Part shown: positions 27,270 through 36,601 of the stretch, piece after piece | Numbering within the stretch: the stretch's first letter is position 1 | How the letters are laid out: the number at the start of each line of letters is the position of its first letter | Origin: Streptomyces sp. NBC_00285 | GTDB lineage: Bacteria; Actinomycetota; Actinomycetes; Streptomycetales; Streptomycetaceae | Reading direction: 5' to 3' | Assembly (NCBI RefSeq): GCF_036174265.1 | Contig: NZ_CP108055.1 | Span: 3,038,001 to 3,102,000 of the forward strand | Length of the DNA stretch: 64,000 bases | Notes under the pieces: generated by a model | What the model was told of the DNA's origin: nothing | Seen by the model: only the letters and a program-made list of their open reading frames with translations | Databases searched by the model: none | Program-made: the position numbers and the translations under genes

Positions 27270-28655
27270 GTGCTTGAGCCCGCGTACCAGGCAGACGTCG
27301 TGATCGTGGGAGCCGGGGTCTCCGGGCTCTCCGCCGCGCATCGGCTGACCAGCGCAGGAATGACCGTCGTGGTGTTGGAGGCCGCCCCGTGTGCGGGCGG
27401 CCGCATGTCGACCGAGAAGGTCGACGGCTTCCGGCTCGACCGGATCGGGCAGCTGCTGTCCACCGCGTATCCCGAACTACGGCTGACACCCGGGCTCGAC
27501 GGGCTCGTGCTGCGCCCCTTCGCACCGGGGGTCCTGCTGCACGCCGACGGGCGTCACCACCGCGTGGACGCTCCGGCGGGCGCGGGGAGCGCGAGGGGCG
27601 CACTGCATGCGGTGCGCGCCCTGGCGAGCGCCCCTCGGGGGACGGTCGGGATGCCGCCCGGTGCCGGTCAGGGGCCTGCGGCCAGAGGTGCCCGCGGGGT
27701 CGCGCCGCTCGGGGGCGCGGTCGACCAGGCCCGGCTCGGCGCCGCGCTCGTCCGGCTCGCGAACACGCCTGTGGAGCGGCTTCTCGCCCGTCCCGAGCAG
27801 CCCGCCGGACAGGCACTCGCGGCACGCGGGGTGCCCGCCCGCACGATCGACGGCTTTCTGCGTCCGCTGCTCGCCGCCCTGCTGTGCGACCCCGCCCTGA
27901 CCACGTCCAGCCGGTGCGCGGACCTCGCGCTGCGGGCCTTCGCGGGCGGGCGGTTGTGTGTGCCGGAGGGGGGCGCCGAGACGCTCGTGGAGCTGCTCGC
28001 GCAGTCGTTGCCCGCGGGGACCGTGCACACGGGGGTGCGGGTCACGTCCGTCGCGACGACCTCGGTGACCACGGCCGGGTACGGGGAGATCCGGTGCCGT
28101 GCGGTGCTGTTGGCGACGGACGCGCGGGCCGCGGCGGAACTGCTGCCGGGCTTGCGGGTCCCGGAGTTCCACCCGGTGACGGTCGTCCACCACACGACGG
28201 ACGAACCGCCCCGCACGGGTTCCGCGTTGCTGCTCGACGCCGACCGGGGCGGCCCCGTCGCGCACACGACGGTGATCAGCGAGGTCGACCCGAGCCGGGC
28301 CCCCGCGGGCCGGGCCCTGATCTCCTCGACGGTCCTCGGGACCCCTCCCCCGGACCTGGAGACGGCGGTGCGCACCCACCTGGCCCGCCTGTACGGCACG
28401 CCGACGCACCGCTGGGAGACGGTGGCGGTCCACCACACCGCCGAGGCGGTCCCCGCGATGCGCCCTCCGCACGACCTGCGCCGCCCGGTCCGCCTGCTGG
28501 CGGGCCTGTACGTCTGCGGCGACCACCGCGACACCAGCACGCTCCAGGGTGCGTTGCATTCAGCGCACAGGGCCGCGACGGCGGTCCTGACGGACCTGGG
28601 AGCGGCGGCCTCGACGGACACCGCGGACCCGGCTCCGGCAGTACAGGCGGCTTGA
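27270..28655 (+). CDS. FAD-dependent amine oxidase / protoporphyrinogen oxidase-like protein
   Basis: The 461-residue protein begins with a dinucleotide-binding motif VVIVGAGVSGLSAAHRL, continues VVVLEAAPCAGGRMSTEKVDGFRLDRI, and closes with YVCGDHRDTSTLQGALHSAHRAA, where the final Gly-Asp contacts FAD. This is the layout of the flavin amine oxidase superfamily. A phytoene desaturase-like or protoporphyrinogen oxidase-like substrate is possible but not shown. An Ala/Gly-rich insertion (about residues 95-150) is the least conserved-looking part. The GTG start follows GAGGAGGGG by 3-6 nt. It converges on the NsdA-like gene. Confidence 0.85.
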   Translation: MLEPAYQADVVIVGAGVSGLSAAHRLTSAGMTVVVLEAAPCAGGRMSTEKVDGFRLDRIGQLLSTAYPELRLTPGLDGLVLRPFAPGVLLHADGRHHRVDAPAGAGSARGALHAVRALASAPRGTVGMPPGAGQGPAARGARGVAPLGGAVDQARLGAALVRLANTPVERLLARPEQPAGQALAARGVPARTIDGFLRPLLAALLCDPALTTSSRCADLALRAFAGGRLCVPEGGAETLVELLAQSLPAGTVHTGVRVTSVATTSVTTAGYGEIRCRAVLLATDARAAAELLPGLRVPEFHPVTVVHHTTDEPPRTGSALLLDADRGGPVAHTTVISEVDPSRAPAGRALISSTVLGTPPPDLETAVRTHLARLYGTPTHRWETVAVHHTAEAVPAMRPPHDLRRPVRLLAGLYVCGDHRDTSTLQGALHSAHRAATAVLTDLGAAASTDTADPAPAVQAA

Positions 28656-28671
28656 GACCAAGGGGGTCCAC

Positions 28672-28693
28672 CCGCGCCCCGAAGGGGGCGCGG
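28672..28693. terminator. Terminator between converging genes
   Basis: CCGCGCCCC (28672-28680) pairs with GGGGCGCGG (28685-28693) around a 4-nt loop. It lies 17 bp after the oxidoreductase stop and 42 bp after that of the NsdA-like gene. Confidence 0.75.
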
Positions 28694-28734
28694 GGCCGTG
28701 TCCGACGCACGGCAGCGTCACGCCGAGGCGGGCC

Positions 28735-30171
28735 TCACCCCAGCGCGGCGACCTTGTCGCGATAACTGCGCACCGGCGCCGCGTCCTTGTACGGTTCCAG
28801 CCGCCGCTCGAAGTCCCGTACGTACTCGATCGCCCGCACCGACCGCATCTCCGCCGCCTGACCGGCGGCCTCGGCCGCGAGCGCACAGGCCTGGTCCAGT
28901 TCCCCCAGACCGAGGCGCGCGGAGGCGAGCACCACCCGGCAGAACAACCGGCTGCGCGCGTACGCCGGCGCCCGCAGCTGGAGCGAGCGTTCGGCGTGCT
29001 GCGCCGCCGCCCGGAACTGCTGCAGATCCCGGTGGCAGTGGCCGAACTCGTCCGCCAGTTGCGCCTCGTCGAAGAAGCGTGCCCAGTGCGGGACCTCGTC
29101 GGCCGGGCGCGCTGTCTCCAGGGAGCGTTCCGCGCGCACCAGTGAGGCCGTGCAGGCCCGCACCTCCCCCAGTACCCCGTGCCCCCGTGCCTCAGCCGAG
29201 TGCAGCAGCGCCTGCACGACCGGCGGAGCGTTGGTGCCGACCCCTTGCTGGGCCACCCGCGCCAGCTGGATCGCCTCCCGCCCGTGCCCCAGATACACGG
29301 CCTGCCGGCTCATCGTGACCAGTACGTACGCCCCGTACGCCCGGTCCCCCGCGGCCTGCGCGAGCCGCAGCGCCTGCACGAAGTACCGCTGTGCGAGTCC
29401 GTGCGCCGCGATGTCGTACGACGTCCAGCCCGCGAGCCGGGTCAGGTCGGCAGCCGCGGCGAAGAGTCTGCGGCCGGTCGTCTCGCCGTACGTGCCGCGC
29501 AGCATCGGTTCGCACTCGTGCTCCAGGTAGCGCACCAGGGCCTGCCGGGCGTGGCCGCCGCCGTACTGGTCGTCGAGGGAGCGGAAGAGGTCGCCGACCG
29601 AGCCGAGCGCGGCGATGTCGCCCCCGGTGACCTTCTGGCCGGGACCGCGCTCGGACTGCGAGCGCTGCCGGGGCACCACCGGGCGCCCCTGGGCCGGGAC
29701 CCGGATCGCGGGCTCACCGCGGGCGACCCGGTCGTCGGGGCGGCCGATCAGCCAGTCGCGGCTCGGCACGACCAGGCCGGCCGGGGTGAAGGCGATCTTG
29801 CGCAGTTCGGCATGGCTGCCGGAGTCCTTGCGCCACAGCCCGCTGACGATGTCGACGGCCTCCTCGGGACCCGCGGCGAACTCGAGGCCGGCGTACACGG
29901 GGGCGCAGGCGTCGAGGCCCAGGTCCTGCGCGGAGAGCCGGCGGCCGAGTCTGCGGGTGAAGACCTCGGCGATGAGGGCCGGTGTGGTGCCCCGGGGCTG
30001 CTGGCCGCGCAGCCATCGGGTCACGGATGTCTTGTCGTATCTGAGATCCAGCCCGTGTTCGAGTCCGAGCTGGTCCACGCGCCGGGCGAGACCCGCGTTG
30101 GAGAACCCCGCTTCTGCGATGAGCGCGGCGAGCTGTCGGTTGGGAGTGCGCTGCGCGGGTCGTTCCGTCAT
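28735..30171 (-). CDS. NsdA-like regulator: XRE-type HTH with TPR-like repeats
   Basis: The 478-residue protein has an N-terminal helix-turn-helix region (LAALIAEAGFSNAGLARRVDQLGLEHG, then TSVTRWLRGQQPRG) and a long helical C-terminus with TPR-like pairs (YFVQALRLAQAAGDRAYGAYVL, LQQFRAAAQHAERSLQLRAPAYARSRLFCRVVLASARLGLGELDQACALAAEA in outline). NsdA of S. coelicolor, a negative regulator of sporulation and antibiotic production, has this build; the present protein is a paralogue of that family rather than shown to be NsdA. It is divergent from lipB. The ATG has only a weak ribosome binding site (GAGACCGCACCGCAG region). Confidence 0.82.
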   Translation of the reverse strand: MTERPAQRTPNRQLAALIAEAGFSNAGLARRVDQLGLEHGLDLRYDKTSVTRWLRGQQPRGTTPALIAEVFTRRLGRRLSAQDLGLDACAPVYAGLEFAAGPEEAVDIVSGLWRKDSGSHAELRKIAFTPAGLVVPSRDWLIGRPDDRVARGEPAIRVPAQGRPVVPRQRSQSERGPGQKVTGGDIAALGSVGDLFRSLDDQYGGGHARQALVRYLEHECEPMLRGTYGETTGRRLFAAAADLTRLAGWTSYDIAAHGLAQRYFVQALRLAQAAGDRAYGAYVLVTMSRQAVYLGHGREAIQLARVAQQGVGTNAPPVVQALLHSAEARGHGVLGEVRACTASLVRAERSLETARPADEVPHWARFFDEAQLADEFGHCHRDLQQFRAAAQHAERSLQLRAPAYARSRLFCRVVLASARLGLGELDQACALAAEAAGQAAEMRSVRAIEYVRDFERRLEPYKDAAPVRSYRDKVAALG

Positions 30172-30372
30172 CTGCGGTGCGGTCTCCTGCCTTTCGGGCC
30201 GTCACGTCGTACGTGGTGCCCGGATTGCCTGTGAGCAGCCCTTATGGCCTCTGCGAACGGCGCGAATGTAGCGGAGAGTGAGCAGACGATCGCACACTTC
30301 GACGCTCGTTCATCCGATCGTGTGAGGATTGCCCCCAGGGCTGACGCCCACGGGCCGGACGTACAGTGGCGT

Positions 30373-30389
30373 AGGCACGCTTCGTGCCT
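30373..30389 (+). promoter_or_regulatory. Leader hairpin upstream of lipB
   Basis: AGGCACG (30373-30379) pairs with CGTGCCT (30383-30389) across a 3-nt loop. It sits just behind TACAGT (30362-30367), a good -10 candidate, and 26 bp before the lipB start. It could be an operator or the first structure of the mRNA leader. Confidence 0.5.
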
Positions 30390-30415
30390 TACGACCTTCT
30401 AGGGAGGCGCTTGCC

Positions 30416-31216
30416 GTGAGTGGGTTGCGGTTCGTCCGCATGGGGTTCGGTGCGGACGCGGTCGAGTACCGGGTGGCGTGGGACGAGCAGCGCCGGGTGC
30501 ACGCGGCGCGGTTCGAGGACGAGGTCCCCGACACGGTCCTGCTGCTCGAACACCCCCCCGTGTACACGGCGGGCCGGCGCACCGCGGACAGCGAGCGCCC
30601 CCTCGACGGCACCCCGGTCGTCGACGTCGACCGCGGCGGCAAGATCACCTGGCACGGCCCGGGCCAGCTGGTGGGCTACCCGATCCAGAAGCTCCCGCGT
30701 CCGGTGGACGTGGTGGCGCACGTACGACGCCTGGAGGAGGCCCTGATCCGCACGTGCGCGGAGTTCGGCCTGGAGACCAGCCGGGTCGAGGGCCGCAGTG
30801 GCGTATGGGTGCTCGGCGACCCGGTCGGGACGCGTCCGGCGATCGGCGGGCTCTCCCTGGACTTCGACCCCCGGCTCACGGACGAGGAGTTCGACCCGCG
30901 CATGAACGGCCCGGAGTACGCCCCCTCCAACGCCGGGCAGCGCCGCGAGGACCGCAAGATCGCGGCGATCGGCATCCGTGTCGCCAAGGGCGTGACGATG
31001 CACGGCTTCGCGCTGAACGTGAACCCGGACAACAAGTGGTTCGACCGGATCATCCCCTGCGGCATCCGCGACGCCGGTGTCGCCTCCCTCGCCGGCGAGC
31101 TCGGCCGGGACGTGACGATCGACGAGGTGCTGCCCGTCGCCGAACGGCACCTGCGGGACGTACTGGAGAACGCGGAACTCAGGCCGAGGGTGATCGAGAA
31201 GACACCGGCAGCCTGA
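30416..31216 (+). CDS. lipB: Octanoyl-ACP:protein N-octanoyltransferase
   Basis: LipB moves octanoate from acyl carrier protein to the lipoyl domains of E2 proteins. The catalytic pair is visible: Lys181 in [15 protein letters not shown] and Cys215 in [30 protein letters not shown] and [17 protein letters not shown] are further family marks. Between residues about 140 and 175 there is an insertion ([20 protein letters not shown]) longer than in enterobacterial LipB. The GTG at 30416 follows AGGGAGG by 8 nt. The product is 266 residues. lipA follows 74 bp downstream. Confidence 0.95.
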   Translation: MSGLRFVRMGFGADAVEYRVAWDEQRRVHAARFEDEVPDTVLLLEHPPVYTAGRRTADSERPLDGTPVVDVDRGGKITWHGPGQLVGYPIQKLPRPVDVVAHVRRLEEALIRTCAEFGLETSRVEGRSGVWVLGDPVGTRPAIGGLSLDFDPRLTDEEFDPRMNGPEYAPSNAGQRREDRKIAAIGIRVAKGVTMHGFALNVNPDNKWFDRIIPCGIRDAGVASLAGELGRDVTIDEVLPVAERHLRDVLENAELRPRVIEKTPAA

Positions 31217-31290
31217 ACACCGCCGCAGACTTTCAAATCAACGGGCGTACCCTGAACAACGCCGAAGAATCAAACGCTAGGGAGCCGGTC

Positions 31291-32256
31291 GTGTCCGCAG
31301 TCGCCCCCGACGGACGCAAGATGCTGCGCCTGGAGGTCCGCAACGCCCAGACCCCCATCGAGCGCAAGCCCGAGTGGATCAAGACCCGGGCGAAAATGGG
31401 TCCCGAGTACACCGCGATGCAGAAGCTCGTGAAAAGCGAGGGCCTGCACACGGTCTGCCAGGAAGCCGGCTGTCCCAACATTTACGAGTGCTGGGAGGAC
31501 CGCGAGGCGACCTTCCTCATCGGCGGCGACCAGTGCACCCGGCGCTGCGACTTCTGCCAGATCGACACCGGCAAGCCCGAGGCGCTGGACCGCGACGAGC
31601 CCCGCCGCGTCGGTGAGTCCGTGGTCACCATGGACCTCAACTACGCCACCATCACCGGCGTCGCGCGCGACGACCTGGAGGACGGCGGCGCCTGGCTGTA
31701 CGCCGAGACGGTCCGCCAGATCCACGAGCAGACGTCCTCCCGTGAGGCCGGCCGCACCAAGGTCGAGCTGCTGGCCCCCGACTTCAACGCCGTGCCGGAG
31801 CTGCTCCAGCAGGTCTTCGAGTCCCGCCCCGAGGTCTTCGCGCACAACGTGGAGACGGTCCCGCGGATCTTCAAGCGGATCCGCCCCGGCTTCCGCTACG
31901 AGCGCTCCCTGAAGGTCATCACCGAGGCCCGCGACTTCGGCCTGGTGACCAAGTCGAACCTGATCCTCGGCATGGGCGAGACCCGCGAGGAGGTCAGTGA
32001 GGCGCTCCAGCAGCTGCACGACGCCGGCTGCGAGCTCGTCACCATCACGCAGTACCTGCGGCCGAGCGTGCGTCACCACCCGGTGGAGCGCTGGGTGAAG
32101 CCGCAGGAGTTCGTGGAGCTGAAGGAGGAGGCCGACCGGATCGGCTTCTCCGGCGTGATGTCCGGGCCGCTGGTCCGGTCCTCCTATCGGGCGGGCCGGC
32201 TCTACCAGATGGCCGTGGAGAAGCGGGGGGCGTACGTCGCCTCGCAGGCCGTCTGA
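31291..32256 (+). CDS. lipA: Lipoyl synthase (radical SAM)
   Basis: LipA inserts two sulfurs into the octanoyl group on E2. Both iron-sulfur clusters are visible: the auxiliary cluster at Cys56, Cys61 and Cys67 ([12 protein letters not shown]) and the radical SAM cluster at Cys82, Cys86 and Cys89 (CTRRCDFC). Near the C-terminus [11 protein letters not shown] holds the conserved serine that ligates the auxiliary cluster. The product is 321 residues. GTG 31291 has GGGAG 6 nt upstream. With lipB it serves the dehydrogenase complex encoded 11-19 kb upstream. Confidence 0.97.
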   Translation: MSAVAPDGRKMLRLEVRNAQTPIERKPEWIKTRAKMGPEYTAMQKLVKSEGLHTVCQEAGCPNIYECWEDREATFLIGGDQCTRRCDFCQIDTGKPEALDRDEPRRVGESVVTMDLNYATITGVARDDLEDGGAWLYAETVRQIHEQTSSREAGRTKVELLAPDFNAVPELLQQVFESRPEVFAHNVETVPRIFKRIRPGFRYERSLKVITEARDFGLVTKSNLILGMGETREEVSEALQQLHDAGCELVTITQYLRPSVRHHPVERWVKPQEFVELKEEADRIGFSGVMSGPLVRSSYRAGRLYQMAVEKRGAYVASQAV

Positions 32257-32411
32257 TGGCACTGAGTGCCACCCGGTGTGTGTGAATCCCAGCACAAGCA
32301 ACAACCGCTCGGTGGCGGCTGATTGGCGCGGTTCTGGACGTCCCCGCAGATAGGGGGCCTACAGGGCCGCGTCGGTGTTTTCGGGCAGCGCATCAAGGCT
32401 TCATCGGCGTT

Positions 32412-32440
32412 TGACCGGTCGGTCACGCCCTGGTAACACC
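32412..32440 (+). promoter_or_regulatory. Candidate sigma-70-type promoter of the small gene at 32512
   Basis: TTGACC (32412-32417) and TAACAC (32435-32440) are spaced 17 bp. They lie 70-100 bp before the start of a 74-residue protein that follows a 255-bp intergenic gap. The -35 is good; the -10 lacks the final T. Confidence 0.4.
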
Positions 32441-32511
32441 ATTCAGTGACCCTGTCTGTACACCCCGTGCACCACTCACCAGAGCCGCCATCCCGAGGGG
32501 GGACCTCCATC

Positions 32512-32736
32512 ATGCAGGCCGCGCCCGTTCGCGCCACCGCCATCCCGTCGTTCACCGATGCACTCCGTGCCGTCGAATCGCTGCTCCTGAGCAGCGGTCA
32601 GCGCACCGCCCGCCGCAATGCCTGGACGTCCGTCCAGGCGGACCGCCGCCGCGCCAAGGACAGGGTCGAGGCGCAGCACATCCTGGAGCAGACGCTCACC
32701 AAGACGCTCACCGACACGTACAGCGCCCGCTCCTGA
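32512..32736 (+). CDS. Small conserved hypothetical protein (74 aa)
   Basis: ATG 32512 has a G-rich binding site (GAGGGGGGA about 8 nt upstream); an in-frame ATG at 32446 would add 22 proline-rich residues before it. The product starts MQAAPVRATAIPSFTDALRAVES and is helical and basic in its centre (TARRNAWTSVQADRRRAKDRVEAQ). There is no signal or membrane segment. I recall a protein of this type following lipA in streptomycetes, function unknown. Confidence 0.75.
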   Translation: MQAAPVRATAIPSFTDALRAVESLLLSSGQRTARRNAWTSVQADRRRAKDRVEAQHILEQTLTKTLTDTYSARS

Positions 32737-32801
32737 TCCCTCCTCCCGGAGGGCGGGCACTGCCGTCGTCGGCGCCTCCGGGGCCACGTAGACTTCGGGG
32801 C

Positions 32802-33503
32802 ATGGCGAGAAGTGACAGTGCGGCGGATGCCGCGAACCCCGGGCGACTGAAGCAGATCGCCCTGACGTACAAGATGACCCGGAAGGCCGACAAGAAGATC
32901 GGCCTGGTTCTCGCGGGCGTCTTCATCCTCATCCTCGGTGTCTTTCTCGCGATCGGTTTCCTGGTCGGCCACCCGGTCTATCTCGGCATCCTGGGCGTCC
33001 TGCTCGCCTTCCTCGGGACGGCGGTCATCTTCGGGCGACGGGCCGAGCGAGCCGCCTTCGGTCAGATGGAGGGCCAGCCCGGAGCGGCGGCGGCCGTCCT
33101 GGACAACATCGGCCGGGGCTGGACGACGACCCCCGCGGTGGCGATGAACCGCAGCCAGGACGTGGTGCACCGGGCCGTAGGCAAGGCCGGCATCGTGCTG
33201 GTCGCCGAGGGCAACCCGAACCGGGTCAAGAGCCTGCTGGCCGCCGAGAAGAAGAAGATGAACCGCATCGTGGCGGACGTGCCGGTGCACGACATCCTCG
33301 TCGGCACGGGCGAGGGCCGGGTCGAGCTCAAGAAGGTCCGGACCACGATGCTCAAGCTGCCGCGCGTGCTGACCGGCCCCCAGGTGACGGCCACCAACGA
33401 CCGGCTGCGGGCGATGGGCGACCTCATGAGCAACATGCCGGTGCCGAAGGGACCGATGCCCAAGGGCATGAAGCTCCCGAAGGGCGGCGGCAGGTCCCGC
33501 TGA
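32802..33503 (+). CDS. DUF4191 membrane protein
   Basis: The 233-residue protein starts MARSDSAADAANPGRLKQIALTYKMTRKADKKIG, then has two close hydrophobic segments (LVLAGVFILILGVFLAIGFLVG and VYLGILGVLLAFLGTAVIFG) and a soluble C-terminal part. This is the DUF4191 family found beside lipA and glnA in actinobacteria. No biochemical role is known. TAGACT (32789-32794) lies 7 nt before the ATG and there is no Shine-Dalgarno, so a leaderless mRNA is likely. Confidence 0.88.
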   Translation: MARSDSAADAANPGRLKQIALTYKMTRKADKKIGLVLAGVFILILGVFLAIGFLVGHPVYLGILGVLLAFLGTAVIFGRRAERAAFGQMEGQPGAAAAVLDNIGRGWTTTPAVAMNRSQDVVHRAVGKAGIVLVAEGNPNRVKSLLAAEKKKMNRIVADVPVHDILVGTGEGRVELKKVRTTMLKLPRVLTGPQVTATNDRLRAMGDLMSNMPVPKGPMPKGMKLPKGGGRSR

Positions 33504-33511
33504 GTCTTCTC

Positions 33512-33561
33512 GTACGACGATGGGGGCGCCCGGATCACTCCGGGCGCCCCCATCGTCGTAC
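33512..33561. terminator. Strong bidirectional terminator
   Basis: A 23-bp inverted repeat runs from 33512 to 33561 with a TCAC loop at 33535-33538. Its core is GATGGGGGCGCCCGGA with the matching TCCGGGCGCCCCCATC. It separates the converging DUF4191 and RDD genes. Confidence 0.92.
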
Positions 33562-33588
33562 CAGAGGTGGGGCGTCAGCCGTATCCGA

Positions 33589-34059
33589 TCAGATGCGCAC
33601 TTCCACGGTCTTCGCCAGCCTGTCGTGCAGGCCCCTGCCGTCGCGGTCCCAGATCAGGGCCGGAAGGGCGAGGCACAGCAGGACCGTGCGCAGAAGGGCC
33701 CGCAGGGGGCTGACCCGGCCGGTGTCGAGGGCGACCACGCGCAGCCCGAAGAGACGCTTGCCCGGGGTGAAACCGATGGTGGCGACCGTGAGGGCACCCA
33801 TCACGAAGAAGACCAGCAGCGCCCAGTTGGAGGTCGCCTGGCCGCTGTAGCTCTGCGTGATCAGCCGGGATGCAATCAGGACGCTCATCGCCCAGTCCAC
33901 GGCCAGTGCGCCCAGGCGCCGGCCGGGACGGGCGATCGAACCCGGCCCCTGCTCCGGCAGTCCGAGCTGCTGTCCGCGGTATCCGAAGTCGACACCGGCG
34001 TCCTCGGCGGCCGCGCGGGGTCCGGAGAGCCATGATCCGATTGCATCCCTGTTGTCCAC
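33589..34059 (-). CDS. RDD-family membrane protein
   Basis: The 156-residue protein has an N-terminal soluble part and a C-terminal RDD domain with three hydrophobic segments. The name-giving Arg and Asp residues occur in [14 protein letters not shown], and later in [17 protein letters not shown] and [18 protein letters not shown] proteins are putative transporters. GTG 34059 is the start: TACCGT lies 6 nt before it on the minus strand, again a leaderless pattern. It is divergent from glnA, sharing a 200-bp intergenic region with the GlnR site. Confidence 0.88.
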   Translation of the reverse strand: MDNRDAIGSWLSGPRAAAEDAGVDFGYRGQQLGLPEQGPGSIARPGRRLGALAVDWAMSVLIASRLITQSYSGQATSNWALLVFFVMGALTVATIGFTPGKRLFGLRVVALDTGRVSPLRALLRTVLLCLALPALIWDRDGRGLHDRLAKTVEVRI

Positions 34060-34122
34060 GGGTCCACGGTACTGCGCGCGTTTCGGGATACGGACAGGTG
34101 GGGCGGTGCCGACGATGTCCGG

Positions 34123-34160
34123 TTAACTTGTGCGAAACAAATGGGTCACGCCCGAGAAAC
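34123..34160 (+). promoter_or_regulatory. GlnR-type operator upstream of glnA
   Basis: Four boxes match the GlnR consensus gTnAC-n6-GaAAC-n6-GtnAC-n6-GAAAC: TTAAC (34123-34127), GAAAC (34134-34138), GTCAC (34145-34149) and GAAAC (34156-34160). Every spacer is exactly 6 nt. A -10-like TAGGGT follows at 34171-34176. This is the expected activator site for nitrogen-limited expression. Confidence 0.9.
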
Positions 34161-34259
34161 CACCCGTCCCTAGGGTCGTGGACAGCGTGTGCCACCGCAC
34201 TGGCCGCACGAACGAACTACCACCCCGGCCCAGGAACGGTCGGGAGTAGGAGGAGCTGG

Positions 34260-35669
34260 ATGTTCCAGAACGCCGACGAGGCCAAGAAGTTCATCGCGGA
34301 CGAGGACGTCAAGTTCGTCGACGTCCGTTTCTGCGACCTGCCGGGCGTGATGCAGCACTTCACGCTGCCCGTCGAGGCGTTCGACCCGGACGAGGAGCTC
34401 GCGTTCGACGGTTCGTCGATCCGCGGCTTCCAGGCCATCCACGAGTCCGACATGGCGCTGCGCGCGGACCTGTCGACCGCCCGGGTCGACTCCTTCCGCC
34501 GCGACAAGACGCTGAACATCAACTTCTTCATCCACGACCCGATCACCGGCGAGCAGTACAGCCGTGACCCGCGGAACGTGGCGAAGAAGGCCGAGGCCTA
34601 CCTCGCCTCCACCGGTATCGCCGACACGGCGTACTTCGGCCCCGAGGCCGAGTTCTACGTGTTCGACAGCGTGCGCTTCGCCACCAGCGCCAACGAGTCC
34701 TTCTACCACATCGACTCCGAGGCGGGCGCCTGGAACACCGGTGCGGTCGACAACAACCGCGGCTACAAGGTCCGCTACAAGGGCGGTTACTTCCCGACCC
34801 CGCCGGTCGACCACTTCGCCGACCTGCGTGCCGAGATCTCCCTGGAGCTGGCCAAGTCCGGCCTCCAGGTCGAGCGCCAGCACCACGAGGTGGGCACCGC
34901 CGGCCAGGCCGAGATCAACTACAAGTTCAACACGCTGCTCGCCGCGGCCGACGACCTCCAGCTCTTCAAGTACATCGTGAAGAACGTGGCCTGGCGCAAC
35001 GGCAAGACCGCGACCTTCATGCCGAAGCCGATCTTCGGCGACAACGGCTCGGGCATGCACATCCACTCGTCGCTGTGGACCGGCGGCCAGCCGCTCTTCT
35101 ACGACGAGGCCGGTTACGCGGGCCTGTCGGACACCGCCCGCTACTACATCGGCGGCATCCTCAAGCACGCCCCGTCGCTGCTGGCCTTCACCAACCCGAC
35201 GGTGAACTCGTACCACCGCCTGGTCCCGGGCTTCGAGGCGCCGATCAACCTGGTGTACTCGCAGCGCAACCGCTCCGCGGCCATGCGTATCCCGATCACG
35301 GGCTCCAACCCGAAGGCCAAGCGCGTCGAGTTCCGTGCGCCCGACTCCTCCGGCAACCCGTACCTGGCCTTCTCGGCCCTGCTGCTCGCGGGCCTCGACG
35401 GCATCAAGAACAAGGTCGAGCCGGCCGAGCCGATCGACAAGGACCTCTACGAGCTGGCTCCCGAGGAGCACGCGGGCGTCGCCCAGGTCCCGACCTCCCT
35501 CCCGGCCGTCCTCGACCGCCTCGAGGCCGACCACGAGTTCCTCCTCCAGGGCGACGTCTTCACGCCGGACCTGATCGAGACGTGGATCGACTTCAAGCGC
35601 ACCAACGAGATCGCGCCGCTGCAGCTGCGTCCGCACCCGCACGAGTTCGAGCTGTACTTCGACGTGTGA
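34260..35669 (+). CDS. glnA: Glutamine synthetase type I-beta
   Basis: Makes glutamine from glutamate, ammonia and ATP. Family features are [17 protein letters not shown] at the start, [20 protein letters not shown], the ATP-site [12 protein letters not shown] region, and [20 protein letters not shown]. Tyr397 in [13 protein letters not shown] is the adenylylation site, so activity can be controlled by GlnE. ATG 34260 has AGGAGG 6 nt upstream; the open frame extends further 5' but is not coding there. The product is 469 residues, normal. A four-box GlnR site lies 100-137 bp upstream. Confidence 0.98.
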   Translation: MFQNADEAKKFIADEDVKFVDVRFCDLPGVMQHFTLPVEAFDPDEELAFDGSSIRGFQAIHESDMALRADLSTARVDSFRRDKTLNINFFIHDPITGEQYSRDPRNVAKKAEAYLASTGIADTAYFGPEAEFYVFDSVRFATSANESFYHIDSEAGAWNTGAVDNNRGYKVRYKGGYFPTPPVDHFADLRAEISLELAKSGLQVERQHHEVGTAGQAEINYKFNTLLAAADDLQLFKYIVKNVAWRNGKTATFMPKPIFGDNGSGMHIHSSLWTGGQPLFYDEAGYAGLSDTARYYIGGILKHAPSLLAFTNPTVNSYHRLVPGFEAPINLVYSQRNRSAAMRIPITGSNPKAKRVEFRAPDSSGNPYLAFSALLLAGLDGIKNKVEPAEPIDKDLYELAPEEHAGVAQVPTSLPAVLDRLEADHEFLLQGDVFTPDLIETWIDFKRTNEIAPLQLRPHPHEFELYFDV

Positions 35670-35710
35670 TCGGCACGTAGGCCGTCCCACGGCGGGCCTG
35701 CGACCGTCCT

Positions 35711-35750
35711 ACGGCGCCCCCGTTCCGGTTTCCCGGGACGGGGGCGCCGT
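35711..35750. terminator. Terminator after glnA
   Basis: ACGGCGCCCCCGTTCC (35711-35726) pairs with GGGACGGGGGCGCCGT (35735-35750), with one mismatch near the loop, 41 bases after the glnA stop. Confidence 0.85.
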
Positions 35751-35801
35751 CGTATCGTTTCCTGCACAGCTGTTCGACAGGGGACGACGGGGGAGACGGC
35801 G

Positions 35802-36059
35802 ATGTCCGCGCAGGACGACGACAGCGAGCGGGAGTTCGACATCAGGTGGGCCGACGGGGCCGAGCTCAAGGAGCCCTCCGCGCGGGCCCGGATGCTCGCC
35901 GCCCGCTGGAAGGAGAACCCGCCGAAGCCCCAGCCCTTCCGAGCGGACCCGGGGCCGAGGACACCGAGCCGCTCGTCCTGGCGGTCGACGGCGATCGTCC
36001 TCGGGAGTATGGCGGTGCTCATCCTGGTGCTGGGATACGCGAACTTCCGACCGTACTGA
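35802..36059 (+). CDS. Small membrane protein, hypothetical (85 aa)
   Basis: ATG 35802 follows GGGGGAG by 6 nt. The product has an acidic start (MSAQDDDSEREFDIRWADG), a basic proline-rich middle and one C-terminal hydrophobic segment (STAIVLGSMAVLILVLGYANF), so it is probably tail-anchored. It lies between the glnA terminator and the HEAT-like/htpX group. I recall a protein of this type next to glnA in streptomycetes. Function unknown. Confidence 0.75.
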   Translation: MSAQDDDSEREFDIRWADGAELKEPSARARMLAARWKENPPKPQPFRADPGPRTPSRSSWRSTAIVLGSMAVLILVLGYANFRPY

Positions 36060-36099
36060 GGCCGGTCTCACGGATCTCCGCGGGTGAAGGAGCGGCGGG

Positions 36100-36504
36100 T
36101 TGCGGACGCTGGACGTACGGCGGCTGCGGGCGTTGCTCGACGATTCCGCGCCCGCTGTCGTGCGGGAGGCGACCCTGGCGTTGCTGCCGTCCGCGCGGCT
36201 GCTGGACGACGGGTGGCTGCTGGAGCAGCCGGCTGGGGAGCGGCCCCGTGGGACGCGGGTCTCCGCGTTCCGGCTGCTCACCGCGCACGGCGGGCTCGTA
36301 CGGCTGCGGGCCGCCGTCGCACTGGTCGACGATCCGGACGACCGGCTGCGCGCCTGGGCCCGGCAGTCCGTGCAGCGCTGGCACCCGACTGCGGATGTGC
36401 CGCGTGGGGCGGACGAGGTGGGTGAGCTGCTGGGGCGGGTGCGCCATCTCCTGAGTGACCACGTGCTCAGGACGCGCCGGTGGGAAACCGGCCTCAAGGG
36501 CTGA
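36100..36504 (+). CDS. HEAT-repeat-like hypothetical protein (134 aa)
   Basis: A TTG at 36100 is the only possible start: an in-frame stop lies at 36085-36087 and GAAGGAG ends 7 nt before the TTG. The product reads as paired helices with Arg/Leu periodicity (RTLDVRRLRALLDDSAPAVVREATLALLPSA, LRAAVALVDDPDDRLRAWARQSVQRW), like a short HEAT or armadillo segment. Such folds bind proteins. It is 98 bp before htpX, so it may belong to that operon. Confidence 0.7.
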   Translation: MRTLDVRRLRALLDDSAPAVVREATLALLPSARLLDDGWLLEQPAGERPRGTRVSAFRLLTAHGGLVRLRAAVALVDDPDDRLRAWARQSVQRWHPTADVPRGADEVGELLGRVRHLLSDHVLRTRRWETGLKG

Positions 36505-36601
36505 GCCTTTGCTGGCCCTAGGGCTGATCGCGACCGCTTCATGGCCGGGGCCGGGTGCACACTGGAAGGTGGGACGAGTGCCTGACTGCGGGGTGGTGCA
36601 G

